From Pseudomonadales bacterium (GTDB lineage: Bacteria > Pseudomonadota > Gammaproteobacteria > Pseudomonadales > Azotimanducaceae), in NCBI GenBank assembly GCA_016779385.1, contig JADHNT010000008.1:1-43816 (forward strand): 43,816 nucleotides of DNA, written 5' to 3'. Shown here one piece after another: positions 33,748-41,562 of this stretch. The stretch's first letter is position 1. Every line of letters begins with the position of its first letter. The position numbers and the translations under genes were made by a program. Below the pieces are notes generated by a model. That model had not been told where the DNA came from. It saw nothing but the letters and a program-made list of their open reading frames with translations, and ran no database searches.

Positions 33748-34644
33748 TTAGCGGCCGGCCACCCGCGTGAGGAAAGTATCCAGGGCCCGTTCCCGCGCGT
33801 CCCCTTGGCCGAGGGTGAAGTCGGGCACGATGAATTCATCTACGCCGGCCTCGGCGTAGGCAGCCAGCGCATCTCGCAGGGCCTCGGGTGTGCCCACGAG
33901 CTTGGGCATGGCGCTTGGCGCGGCGTTCCAGCGCTCGAGGATAGCGGGGTCATCGCTCATGAAAATCAGCGCCTGGGCGGAGCGGTGGATCGCCTTCGAG
34001 TCCCGGCCGAGGTCTCGGCAGTGGGCCTCAAGCACCGCCCCCTTATGGGCGAGGATTTCCGGCGTGCCCCAAACGTTCCATTCATCGGCCCAGCGCGCGG
34101 CAATGCGCAGGGTGACCTTTTCGCCACCTCCACCAATGAGGAGGGGTAGGGGATTTTGCAGGGGCTTGGGTTCGAGGCTGGCCTTCGTGAGGGTGTAGTA
34201 GGTGCCGGCAAAGTCGCTTCGTCCCTGGGTAAACAGGCTTTTGATCACGGCGCAGGCTTCGTCGAGGCGCGCCAGGCGCTCGGCCACCGTGTAGAAGGGA
34301 AGGCCGTATTGCTGATGTTCGTTTTCCTGCCAGCCGGCACCCAGGCCCAGCACCATGCGGCCGCCGCTGATGTGATCCAGAGTGGTGGCCATCTTCGCGA
34401 GCACCGCCGGGTGCCGATAGGTGTTCCCGCAGACCAGCGTGCCGAGGCGAAGGCGCGGCACGGCGGTGGCCAGGGCGCTTAGGGTGGTCCAGCACTCGGG
34501 CCAGGGGACCGAGGTGTCTTCCGCGTTGGGCATGAAGTGATCGGCGTACCAGAGGCCATCGAAGCCCGCGGCTTCCGCATAGCGGGCGAGGCCGAGCACC
34601 GCCGGAAACGGTTGGGCCGGATTCGGCCACAGGCTAATTTTCAT
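33748..34644 (-). CDS. LLM class oxidoreductase (Rv1855c/TIGR03560-like)
   Basis: 298 residues from ATG 34644, set by GAGGAGAGGGGGAG; upstream in-frame residues lack similarity. Luciferase-like TIM barrel pieces: GFDGLWYADHFMP, RLRLGTLVCGNTYRHPAVLAK, ISGGRMVLGLGAGWQENEH and PLLIGGGGEKVTLRIAARWADEWN. The GAGWQENEH pattern fits the Rv1855c subgroup, usually called F420-dependent. Whether this organism makes F420 cannot be seen here; FMN is also possible. It is the first gene of the minus-strand run with the Nudix and hydratase genes, so it may act on an acyl or alcohol intermediate of the same pathway. Confidence 0.87.
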   Translation of the reverse strand: MKISLWPNPAQPFPAVLGLARYAEAAGFDGLWYADHFMPNAEDTSVPWPECWTTLSALATAVPRLRLGTLVCGNTYRHPAVLAKMATTLDHISGGRMVLGLGAGWQENEHQQYGLPFYTVAERLARLDEACAVIKSLFTQGRSDFAGTYYTLTKASLEPKPLQNPLPLLIGGGGEKVTLRIAARWADEWNVWGTPEILAHKGAVLEAHCRDLGRDSKAIHRSAQALIFMSDDPAILERWNAAPSAMPKLVGTPEALRDALAAYAEAGVDEFIVPDFTLGQGDARERALDTFLTRVAGR

Positions 34645-34713
34645 CTTTCTCCCCCTCTCCTCACCCCCTAAGCTACCAGAAAGCTCGAAAAAGCACCCCC
34701 TTGGGAGACGCCC

Positions 34714-34995
34714 ATGGCTACCCTGGCCTATGTCGAGGTGACCTACCATCTGTCCGGCTGCCGATCCCTAAAAGAGCGGCGAAGCCGGCTCCTGCCCCTG
34801 CTCGATCGTTTGGGCCGGCAGCGCCACCTTGCCCTGTGCCAGGCGCCGGGGGATGCGCTGAAGGAGGCGTCCCTGGCCATCGCCGTGGTCGCCCCGGACC
34901 GGGCGGCCCTGCAGCAGCGTCTCGATGCGGTCATGCGGAGCCTGGAGGACGATGTGGATGGGGTGGTCGTGAGCCTGGAGCACGAAGTGCTATGA
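34714..34995 (+). CDS. DUF503 (YlxP-like) protein
   Basis: 93 residues. Matches DUF503: LAYVEVTYHLSGCRSLKERR at the start (the S-L-K-E-R-R signature), then LALCQAPGDALKEASLAIAVVAPDRAALQQRLDAV and VSLEHEVL. In Firmicutes YlxP sits in the nusA-infB-rbfA operon and the fold suggests a role with RNA or ribosomes, but function is unproven. GGGAG precedes the ATG. Its TGA overlaps the ATG of the DUF3080 lipoprotein gene (ATGA), an unrelated partner. Confidence 0.85.
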   Translation: MATLAYVEVTYHLSGCRSLKERRSRLLPLLDRLGRQRHLALCQAPGDALKEASLAIAVVAPDRAALQQRLDAVMRSLEDDVDGVVVSLEHEVL

Positions 34996-36071
34996 GGGTT
35001 CGCCGGCCTACAAATGCGATGGGCGTTGGGCTCTTGCTGATCCTTGCGCCTTTCCTCGGGGCCTGCGACCCGGCGCCTCCGGAGGCCTACGTGCTGCGCC
35101 TGGCTGACGCTCTTGAGCTTCCGCCGCCGCGCCTTCCAGCCCCCACGGCCTGGCCCCGACACCGGGAGCGTCAGGCACAGGTGCCCGAGGAAAAGGGAGA
35201 TCTGCTGGATTTTTTGGCCCTCCAGCGCTGTGGTCTGGGGGCCGTGCTGGGCGCGCGGAACGGGCCCCTGGGGCGGGTGATGGATGGACCGGAGCGTCTT
35301 CGTTACGAGCTGCGTTTTCGAGCGGGCGCCGAGCGCTGCCTTTCCATGCTCGAAGAGGAGGACCGGGAGCGCCTTGAAGCCCTCTTAGTTCGGAAGGGGG
35401 AAAGCTGGCCCGCGGTGCTCTGGAATGGAACGCTGGGCAGCGCGGCCTGGGCGCAGCTTTACGGCGCGCATGGAAAAGCGTGGGCGCCCCCTTCGGCTAC
35501 CGAGGGAGCGGCGGCGCTGGCGGCCCTCGGCCCCCTTCGCGCGCGCGTGACTGCGCTTAGGCCGCCCGTCCTGGGCGTAAGCCCCAAGGGCCTAGCGGCG
35601 GCGGAGAATCCGGCGGCGTGGCACCGGCCTTGGGAGGCCCTCGCGCCGCAGCGCTACCCGGGGGTGGCACTTCATCAGCTTCAACGCCTCACCAGCGCCT
35701 TAGAGAGCGCCGCGCGGCTGCTCGAGCACCGGGAGGGGCAGCGACCGCTATGTCCCCAGGGCCGTCCAACCCCCCGAGCAAAGCGCGTGAACGCGGTTTT
35801 TCTTCGCTATTATGGCGAGGGGTTGCAGCCGGCCATGGCAGAGCTGGAGCGGGGCCTTAGGCCCTGGCTTGAGGCCACCGAGTCCCTTTGGACGCAGGTT
35901 CAAGGGGGTGCACCGCTCGCGGCGCGGCCAATCCTTGAAGGCTTTCTCGATCCCCGGGCACCGGGGCCCTGGCAGGCCTATGAGGCCGCGCGGGACCGGC
36001 ATACGGCCCGGTGGCAAGCGGTACTCGGCGCTTGCCAGCTCATGCCTGGGGCGTCGGCCGCCTCATCTTAG
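34992..36071 (+). CDS. DUF3080 family lipoprotein
   Basis: 359 residues. The signal ends MGVGLLLILAPFLGAC, a lipobox-like end with Cys27. DUF3080 markers: LLDFLALQRCGLGAVLGARNGPLGRVMDGPERLRYELRF near residues 75-115. Only the N-terminal half is clearly recognisable. The family is limited to gammaproteobacteria and its function is unknown. The ATG at 34992 overlaps the DUF503 stop; an inner ATG at 35019 would leave a shorter signal peptide and is possible. Ser and Ala-rich tail. Confidence 0.82.
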   Translation: MRVRRPTNAMGVGLLLILAPFLGACDPAPPEAYVLRLADALELPPPRLPAPTAWPRHRERQAQVPEEKGDLLDFLALQRCGLGAVLGARNGPLGRVMDGPERLRYELRFRAGAERCLSMLEEEDRERLEALLVRKGESWPAVLWNGTLGSAAWAQLYGAHGKAWAPPSATEGAAALAALGPLRARVTALRPPVLGVSPKGLAAAENPAAWHRPWEALAPQRYPGVALHQLQRLTSALESAARLLEHREGQRPLCPQGRPTPRAKRVNAVFLRYYGEGLQPAMAELERGLRPWLEATESLWTQVQGGAPLAARPILEGFLDPRAPGPWQAYEAARDRHTARWQAVLGACQLMPGASAASS

Positions 36072-36080
36072 GAGACCTAG

Positions 36081-36440
36081 ATGCGCTTTCTACTCTTGCT
36101 GGCGCTCATTGGAGCCGTGTTCTGGGCCCTAAGGCGCAGCCTCGGGGAGCAGCGGCAGGCGCGCCTGGCTCAGCTGGGGCTGACGGGACGATGGCGCCGG
36201 GAGGGGGGCCATGAGCTTGTCCTTGAGGGGGGGTTCGCGGGCGGCCCCTACCGGGAGCGGCGCCCCGATGGGACTACCATAAACGGCCAATGGCGCCTAA
36301 AGGGAGAGAACCTCCTCCTTCGGCCTGAGGGGGGGGCGAAGGCTTCCGAAGAAATGCTCGAGCTTCGGGTTTTCGGTTCAGAGCGGCTAGGGCTCCACGG
36401 GAAGACTCGGAAAAACCATCTGTACGATCGGGTGGGCTAG
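36081..36440 (+). CDS. Small membrane-anchored unknown protein
   Basis: 119 residues. An N-terminal helix FLLLLALIGAVFWAL (3-17), then a soluble beta-rich part with a repeated G-x-W pattern: GLTGRWRREGGHELVLEGG and TTINGQWRLKGENLLLRPEGG. This resembles small lipocalin-like META/NlpE-type folds, but I do not recognise a family. A GGAG site (36071-36074) lies just upstream. It follows the DUF3080 gene by 9 bases and may share its transcript. Its TAG shares the bases CTAG with the putP stop. Confidence 0.7.
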   Translation: MRFLLLLALIGAVFWALRRSLGEQRQARLAQLGLTGRWRREGGHELVLEGGFAGGPYRERRPDGTTINGQWRLKGENLLLRPEGGAKASEEMLELRVFGSERLGLHGKTRKNHLYDRVG

Positions 36441-37825
36441 GCTTCCCGGCTTCGTAACCCGTAGAGCACGGCGAGGCTCAAGGCGAAGCCTGGCAGGATC
36501 TCGTAAAGGTCGAAGATACCCCCCTCAAGCTGGCCCCAAAGCACCACCGTGCCGCCGCCGGCGACCATGCCCCAGAACGCCCCCCGGGCGCTGAAGCCCT
36601 TCCCGTAGAGGGCGTAGAGCACGGCGGGGCCGAAGCTGGCCCCGAGCCCCGCCCAGGCGTAGCTCACCAGGCTGAGCACCTTCGAGTCCGGGTCCTGGGC
36701 GAGCGCTAGCGCCGTCGCCGCCACCAGCAGCACCGCGCCCCGGCCCACGTTCAGCCGAGCCCGGGCCGAAGCCGTGGGCTTCAGCACCGCGAAGACATCC
36801 TCGGCTAGGGCCGTGGAGGCCACGAGGAGCTGGGAGTCGATGGTGCTCATCACCGCCGCCAGAATCGCCGCAAGGATCACGCCGGCAAGGGCGGGGGCGA
36901 GGAGGCCTTGGGTGAGGGCGATGAACACCGTTTCCGGATCGGCGAGATCGGGCAGCAGGCGCGGGCCCAGGAGCCCCAGGGCCACGGCGCCAAGGCCGCT
37001 TAAGATCATCCAGCCCATGCCGATGCGCGTCGCCTCCTGCGCTTCCGTGGCGCTACGCAGGGCCATGAAGCGCGCCAGGATGTGGGGCTGGCCCACATAG
37101 CCCAGACCCCAGGCCACGAGGGACAGCCATCCCAACACGGTCAGTCCTGAGAACAGGTCAAGGTGGCCAGCGGGGAGCTCTGCCTCCGCCGGCGTGAAAA
37201 GCGCCAGGGCCGGGACGAGCAGCAGCGCCCCTAGCATTAGGAGGCCCTGGAAAAAATCCGTCCAGGCCACGGCGAGGAAACCCCCGGCTACGGTGTAGGC
37301 GACGATCACCCCGGCGCCCAAGAGTAGGGCCGTGAGGTAGGACAGGCCTAGGGTGCTTTCAAAGAGCCGGGCGCCGGCCACGAGGCCCGCGGAGACGTAG
37401 AAGGTAAAGAAAAACAGAATGAGCAGGGTGGCCAGGGCGCGCACGGCCTGGCGGCTCCCGGGACTGCCCCCAGCGCGCTGGGCAAAGAACTCCGGCAGGG
37501 TGAGGGCGCCGTCCCGACCGTCCCCCGTGCCCGTAGCTTCTCGAAGCCGCGCCGCTACGAAGCGCCAGTTCAGATAGGCGCCGAGCATCAGACCGATCAT
37601 GATCCAGCTTTCCGTGAGCCCTCCTAGGAATACGGCGCCAGGGAGGCCAAGGAGGAGCCAGCCGCTCATGTCCGAGGCGCCGGCGGAGAGCGCCGCGACC
37701 GCCGGGCCAAGGCTCCGGCCCCCGAGGGCGTAATCCGTTTCGTTCCGGGTCTTCCGCCAGGCGGCAAGGGCCAGCACAAAGAGTGCGGCAAGGTAGAGGG
37801 CAAAAGCGGCGGTGGTGGCAGTCAT
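36437..37825 (-). CDS. putP: Na+/proline (solute:sodium) symporter PutP
   Basis: 462 residues from ATG 37825 with GGAAAG upstream; the frame to 37891 is unsupported. About 13 membrane helices. PutP signature ALSAGASDMSGWLLLGLPG (Na+ and proline site) near residues 45-63 and AVMSTIDSQLLVASTAL near 315-335. It is shorter than E. coli PutP (502). It uses the Na+ gradient to bring in proline as nutrient or osmoprotectant. The cluster has no putA. It diverges from the glutathione peroxidase gene across 92 bases. Other SSS solutes are possible, yet ASDMSGW is strong for PutP. Confidence 0.88.
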   Translation of the reverse strand: MTATTAAFALYLAALFVLALAAWRKTRNETDYALGGRSLGPAVAALSAGASDMSGWLLLGLPGAVFLGGLTESWIMIGLMLGAYLNWRFVAARLREATGTGDGRDGALTLPEFFAQRAGGSPGSRQAVRALATLLILFFFTFYVSAGLVAGARLFESTLGLSYLTALLLGAGVIVAYTVAGGFLAVAWTDFFQGLLMLGALLLVPALALFTPAEAELPAGHLDLFSGLTVLGWLSLVAWGLGYVGQPHILARFMALRSATEAQEATRIGMGWMILSGLGAVALGLLGPRLLPDLADPETVFIALTQGLLAPALAGVILAAILAAVMSTIDSQLLVASTALAEDVFAVLKPTASARARLNVGRGAVLLVAATALALAQDPDSKVLSLVSYAWAGLGASFGPAVLYALYGKGFSARGAFWGMVAGGGTVVLWGQLEGGIFDLYEILPGFALSLAVLYGLRSREA

Positions 37826-37917
37826 GGGGCTTTCCTGGCTTGAGACGATCCCGCGGGCGGGGCAGGCAGGCAGCGGTCCGGGCGCGTACACTTCCCGCCG
37901 ATCCTAGGGAGGTTGCC

Positions 37918-38412
37918 ATGCCATCAAGCTTGCCAGAAATCGTTCTCCAGCGCGCCAGCGGGCAGGAAGAAGCCCTCAGCATCTACGCGGGGCAGGTGCT
38001 GCTCGTCGTCAACACGGCAAGCCAGTGCGGCTTTACGCCCCAGTACGAGGCCCTCGAGCAGCTTCAGCAGCATTTTGGCGGGGAGGGCTTTGCCGTGCTG
38101 GCCTTTCCCTGCAACCAGTTTGGGCGCCAGGAGCCCGGGGATAACGAGGCAATCGTGAGCTTCTGTGCGACGCGCTTTCACACCACCTTCCCCGTGTTTG
38201 CGAAAACCGAGGTGAACGGCCCGGAGGCCCACCCGCTCTTTGCGCATCTGAAGGCGGCGGCTCCAGGGGTTTTGGGGACGCAGGCGATCAAATGGAACTT
38301 CACCAAGTTTCTGGTGGACCGCCGGGGTCGGGTGCGGGCGCGCTTCGCCCCGAGCACGGACCCCTTAAGCTTTATCAGCGCGATTAAAGACTGTTTACGG
38401 GAGACTCCATGA
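37918..38412 (+). CDS. Glutathione peroxidase family protein
   Basis: 164 residues from ATG 37918, set by AGGGAGG. The peroxidatic Cys37 is in NTASQCGFTPQY (a Cys, not Sec), Gln and Trp of the catalytic triad are in FPCNQFGRQEPG and WNFTKFLVDRRG. Bacterial members such as BtuE reduce peroxides with thioredoxin or glutathione. No signal peptide. Its TGA overlaps the ATG of the DUF815 ATPase (ATGA), so the two are coupled. Confidence 0.93.
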   Translation: MPSSLPEIVLQRASGQEEALSIYAGQVLLVVNTASQCGFTPQYEALEQLQQHFGGEGFAVLAFPCNQFGRQEPGDNEAIVSFCATRFHTTFPVFAKTEVNGPEAHPLFAHLKAAAPGVLGTQAIKWNFTKFLVDRRGRVRARFAPSTDPLSFISAIKDCLRETP

Positions 38413-39302
38413 CCGCTCCGTCCTCGCCCTGGGCGGCGGCCCAGCGGGTCTTTGCGGCTCTTGAGCGCCGCTTCGTCCCCGACGCTCAGGGCGTCGATTT
38501 CTCCCAGGTGCTGGCGGCGCGCTGGGCCCCCGGCCCCCTCGGCGGGCGGCTCGTTCCCGGGGGCGCTATCGACGGTGTGAGCCTTGGAGACCTGGTGGGG
38601 TTAGAGGCGCAGCGCGCCCGCGTAGTCGCTAATGTGGCGCAGTTTGTGGCGGGCCTGCCCGCCAACAACATGCTGCTGTGGGGTGCCCGGGGCACGGGTA
38701 AATCTTCCCTGGTGCATGGCGTTTTGAATCACTTCGCGGACGAGGGCCTCCGTCTTTTAGAAGTGGAACGTGATGCCTTGGGGGATTTGCCGGAGATTTC
38801 CGAGCGCCTTGGCGCCTCACCCTATCGCTTCTTGCTGTTCTGCGATGACCTGTCCTTTGAGGGGGCCGAGCTGGGCTATAAGGCGCTGAAGTCGGCGCTG
38901 GAAGGGACGGTGTTCGCGGCTGCCGGAAACGTGATGCTGGTGGCGACCTCTAACCGTCGTCACCTCATGCCGGAGAAGGCCGTAGAGAATCAGCAATTCA
39001 CCCATACGGATGCGGGGGAAGTTCATCCGGGGGAGACCACGGAGGAGAAGCTTTCCCTGGCCGATCGCTTTGGTCTGTGGGTGTCCTTTCACCCCATGGC
39101 CCAGCCGGCGTACCTGGAAGCAGCGGCGCGCTGGGTGGCGCATTACGGTGCGCCCCATGGGGTGATTTTTGACGATGCGGCCCGGGCCGCGGCTCTGACC
39201 TGGGCCCTCACTCGGGGGGCGCGCAGTGGCCGGGTGGCCCATCATTTTGCGCGCCACTGGGTGGGGCAGGGGGCCCTCGCGGCCCGGCAAACGGGGGGCT
39301 AG
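38409..39302 (+). CDS. DUF815 family AAA-type ATPase
   Basis: 297 residues. Walker A GARGTGKSS (92-100), Walker B RFLLFCDDLSFE (about 139-150), sensor motif VMLVATSNRRHLMP and arginine-rich LADRFGLW. These fit DUF815, a P-loop family of unknown role, sometimes described as predicted ATPase. Lacks membrane segments. It starts inside the gpx stop, so oxidative conditions that induce gpx may also raise it. A small CTAGG/CCTAG hairpin (39299-39311) with GGGTTTTT after it may end the transcript. Confidence 0.88.
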   Translation: MTAPSSPWAAAQRVFAALERRFVPDAQGVDFSQVLAARWAPGPLGGRLVPGGAIDGVSLGDLVGLEAQRARVVANVAQFVAGLPANNMLLWGARGTGKSSLVHGVLNHFADEGLRLLEVERDALGDLPEISERLGASPYRFLLFCDDLSFEGAELGYKALKSALEGTVFAAAGNVMLVATSNRRHLMPEKAVENQQFTHTDAGEVHPGETTEEKLSLADRFGLWVSFHPMAQPAYLEAAARWVAHYGAPHGVIFDDAARAAALTWALTRGARSGRVAHHFARHWVGQGALAARQTGG

Positions 39303-39319
39303 GGACCCTAGGGGTTTTT
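39299..39319 (+). terminator. Weak terminator after the DUF815 gene
   Basis: CTAGG, loop GAC, CCTAG, then GGGTTTTT. The stem is only 5 pairs and includes the stop codon, so it is weak, but the T-run suits a terminator before the tRNA promoter. Confidence 0.35.
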
Positions 39320-39333
39320 ATCCGATGAGGTGC

Positions 39334-39361
39334 TTGACTCCGGTGAAGGGATCGCTAGACT
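39334..39361 (+). promoter_or_regulatory. Sigma70 promoter of the tRNA genes
   Basis: TTGACT, 16 bases, TAGACT, followed by the GC-rich ACGCGGCC discriminator that is usual for stringently controlled stable-RNA promoters. About 49 bases before tRNA-Glu. Confidence 0.75.
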
Positions 39362-39409
39362 ACGCGGCCTGTCAACGAGAGCCGAGTCCTAGCGGTGTTG
39401 GCATGGAGC

Positions 39410-39485
39410 GTCCCCTTCGTCTAGAGGCCTAGGACACCGCCCTTTCACGGCGGTAACAGGGGTTCGAATCCCCTAGGGGACGCCA
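39410..39485 (+). tRNA. tRNA-Glu (anticodon TTC)
   Basis: 76 bases with encoded CCA. Acceptor arm GTCCCCT/AGGGGAC, anticodon loop CTTTCAC with TTC, T-loop GTTCGAATC. It is nearly identical to the E. coli gene by memory. It is the first of two tRNA genes read from one promoter. Confidence 0.98.
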
Positions 39486-39544
39486 CTATTTTTGCGTCTT
39501 GATTCGATCAGGATGCTGGGCGTAAAACGCTCAAACGCGGTTTC

Positions 39545-39620
<76 letters not shown>

Positions 39621-39627
39621 ATATAAG

Positions 39628-39652
39628 AACGGCGCCTTCGGGCGCCGTTTTT
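39628..39652 (+). terminator. Rho-independent terminator of the tRNA unit
   Basis: AACGGCGCC, UUCG tetraloop, GGCGCCGTT, then TTT. Nine pairs with a stable loop, 8 bases after tRNA-Gly. Confidence 0.93.
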
Positions 39653-39675
39653 CGTTCCAGTCTTCCTCAAAAGCG

Positions 39676-41562
39676 CTAGGGCTGAGTCCCATTCATCATC
39701 ACCGCCTCTACCGCCTCCCGGGCGCTTTCCGGGGCGCCGGGGCACAGCGCCTGGCCGAAGCGCTTGGGGGTGGGGGGCGTAGCCTCAGCCCCCGGGGCCG
39801 GGGTGCGCAGGCGCAGCTGGTAGCTGTTAAAGGCCAAAAGCTTCGGCCAGTGGGCATCGAGCGCAGCGCGGGCGTTCCACTCGGCGCAGCGGGCCGCTTC
39901 GTAGCCCTCCCTAGCCGCTTCGTAGCGGCTGCCGCTGAGGCGGCTGAGGTATTTACGCCAGCGGTAATTCGGGGCGTTTTCCGGCACAAAATGCTTGGGC
40001 ATGAAGGGGTTCGGGGGGGTGGCGCGATCGTGCAGCACGTCCACCAGCTGTCCATCCTCCGTAAGCCCCACAAAGAGGTACCAGCCGCCTACGGTACTGG
40101 GGTAGGGCGCAAACATATTCCAGTGTTGGTCTAAGCGAAGGCTTTGAATCACCGGTTCAAGCTGGCGTCGGAGCGTGAGGCTGGCTTCGTTCAGGGCGCT
40201 TGCGGTTTCCGGCGTTCGAAGGGCCGGCAGGCTCGTAATGTTCCAGCCCACGACGGCGAGGAAGGCGAGGGCAGCGAGGGCCGGGGGCGCCGCGGGAGAG
40301 GGCTTTGGGGTCCAGGGGAGAAGGAGCGCGGTCCCCCGCCCGAACAGGCGGCGCTGCTCGCCGATAAAGTGGTAGATCCGGTCCCCGGGGGTAGCGGTGG
40401 CGCGGAGCACCGGCGCCAGCCAGCGCAGGCGCTGGCCCGAGGCAAATACCGCGGCCAGGGCCCCCCAGCGCAGGTGCCGGGTGCCGTCCTCCGTGACCAC
40501 GATCCAGCTCACTTCCCGTTCAAGCAGGGGCCCCAGTTCCGGGTCGTCCTGAGCCGGGCCCAGGTGGCGCAGGTTCAAGCCCAGGATGCGCCATAGGAGC
40601 AGGCAGGTCTTTTCGCAGAAGCCGCAGTCCCGGTCGAAATAGATCGCCAGGGGGGCAGCAGGGCGCGAGGTGAGGCGCGCGATGCTGTCCCAGAAGGCCG
40701 AGGGTAGGAGAATCAGCAGGGAAACGATGCTGGTGAAGGGAAAAAGCCCGATCTTCATATTGAGGATGAATCCGAGCTCGAGGGTGATAAGCCCCAGCGC
40801 GGCCAGCGTGCGAGGCCAGGGGTTTTGCGTCGGCCAGAGGGCCAGAACCGGGGCCAGCAGTTCGAGCCACCAGACGTAGCGACTAAGCGGCACCGTCAGG
40901 GCGTGCCAGTCGGCCCAGAAGGGGGCGAGGTAGGCCGCAAACTGGTTGTGAGAGAGCGCGTAGTAGATGGCCGTGCCATCGACCCGCCAGGCGTCGCCGT
41001 TCTTCAAGAACGCGGAGAAAAAGTACACGGCCAGCACCTGAAAGATTAGAGCCTTTGAAGCGATGCTGAGGTGCGCTGGGCTCCCCCCTTCCGGCCGGTC
41101 CTCGGGGGGAGGCCGCTGGACCGCCGCCGCCAGGGAAAGGCGCGCGCCCCAGGGTAGGAACAGGCCCCAGAAGAGGAGCAGGAGTAGCAAGTTGTCACCC
41201 CCCTGGAGCACCAGCGGATTACGGTTATGCAGTGAGGCCAGTAGAAGAAAGCTGACAAGGGTTGAGAGCCAGGGCCTGATGCCCAGGGTCAAGGTAAGGG
41301 CCGCGAGGGCCGCTAGGCTCCCGAGGCCGACCGTCCACCGGGGATCGTCGAAGAGCCAGTAGAGGGAGAGGCGCCAGGGCTCGGCCAGGCTTTGGGAGAG
41401 CTGCCCACCGTAGAGGCCCTCGGCGCCGAGGAAGGTGAGCCAGTCGCTGCTACGTAGCAAAAGGTCCGCGAGGACAAGGAGCCCCACGGCGATGCGAAGG
41501 AGACCCAGGGCCCGTAGATCGATAGTGAAGGGCGCCCGAAGGGCCGGAGGCAGCCGGTCCAT
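39676..41562 (-). CDS. HTTM (vitamin K carboxylase-like) membrane protein fused to a DCC thiol domain
   Basis: 628 residues in three parts. Residues ~15-290 are an HTTM-type membrane region with about eight helices (LGLLRIAVGLLVLADLLLR, GGDNLLLLLLFWGLFLPWG, KALIFQVLAVYFFSAFLKNGDAW). Residues ~305-425 are a DCC/DUF393 domain with FDRDCGFCEKTC (Cys313, Cys316, Cys320), related to thiol-disulfide proteins. Residues ~430-628 have another helix and LRLDQHWNMFAPYPSTVGGW, common in HTTM proteins. HTTM-DCC fusions are known, function unclear. Its ATG follows the TAG of the P1 peptidase gene without gap (TAGATG). Confidence 0.88.
   Translation of the reverse strand: MDRLPPALRAPFTIDLRALGLLRIAVGLLVLADLLLRSSDWLTFLGAEGLYGGQLSQSLAEPWRLSLYWLFDDPRWTVGLGSLAALAALTLTLGIRPWLSTLVSFLLLASLHNRNPLVLQGGDNLLLLLLFWGLFLPWGARLSLAAAVQRPPPEDRPEGGSPAHLSIASKALIFQVLAVYFFSAFLKNGDAWRVDGTAIYYALSHNQFAAYLAPFWADWHALTVPLSRYVWWLELLAPVLALWPTQNPWPRTLAALGLITLELGFILNMKIGLFPFTSIVSLLILLPSAFWDSIARLTSRPAAPLAIYFDRDCGFCEKTCLLLWRILGLNLRHLGPAQDDPELGPLLEREVSWIVVTEDGTRHLRWGALAAVFASGQRLRWLAPVLRATATPGDRIYHFIGEQRRLFGRGTALLLPWTPKPSPAAPPALAALAFLAVVGWNITSLPALRTPETASALNEASLTLRRQLEPVIQSLRLDQHWNMFAPYPSTVGGWYLFVGLTEDGQLVDVLHDRATPPNPFMPKHFVPENAPNYRWRKYLSRLSGSRYEAAREGYEAARCAEWNARAALDAHWPKLLAFNSYQLRLRTPAPGAEATPPTPKRFGQALCPGAPESAREAVEAVMMNGTQP

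Noticed and set aside
34701-34991. Upstream part of the 456-codon frame over DUF503
   Set aside because: DUF503 in another frame covers this region, so the DUF3080 gene starts at 34992.
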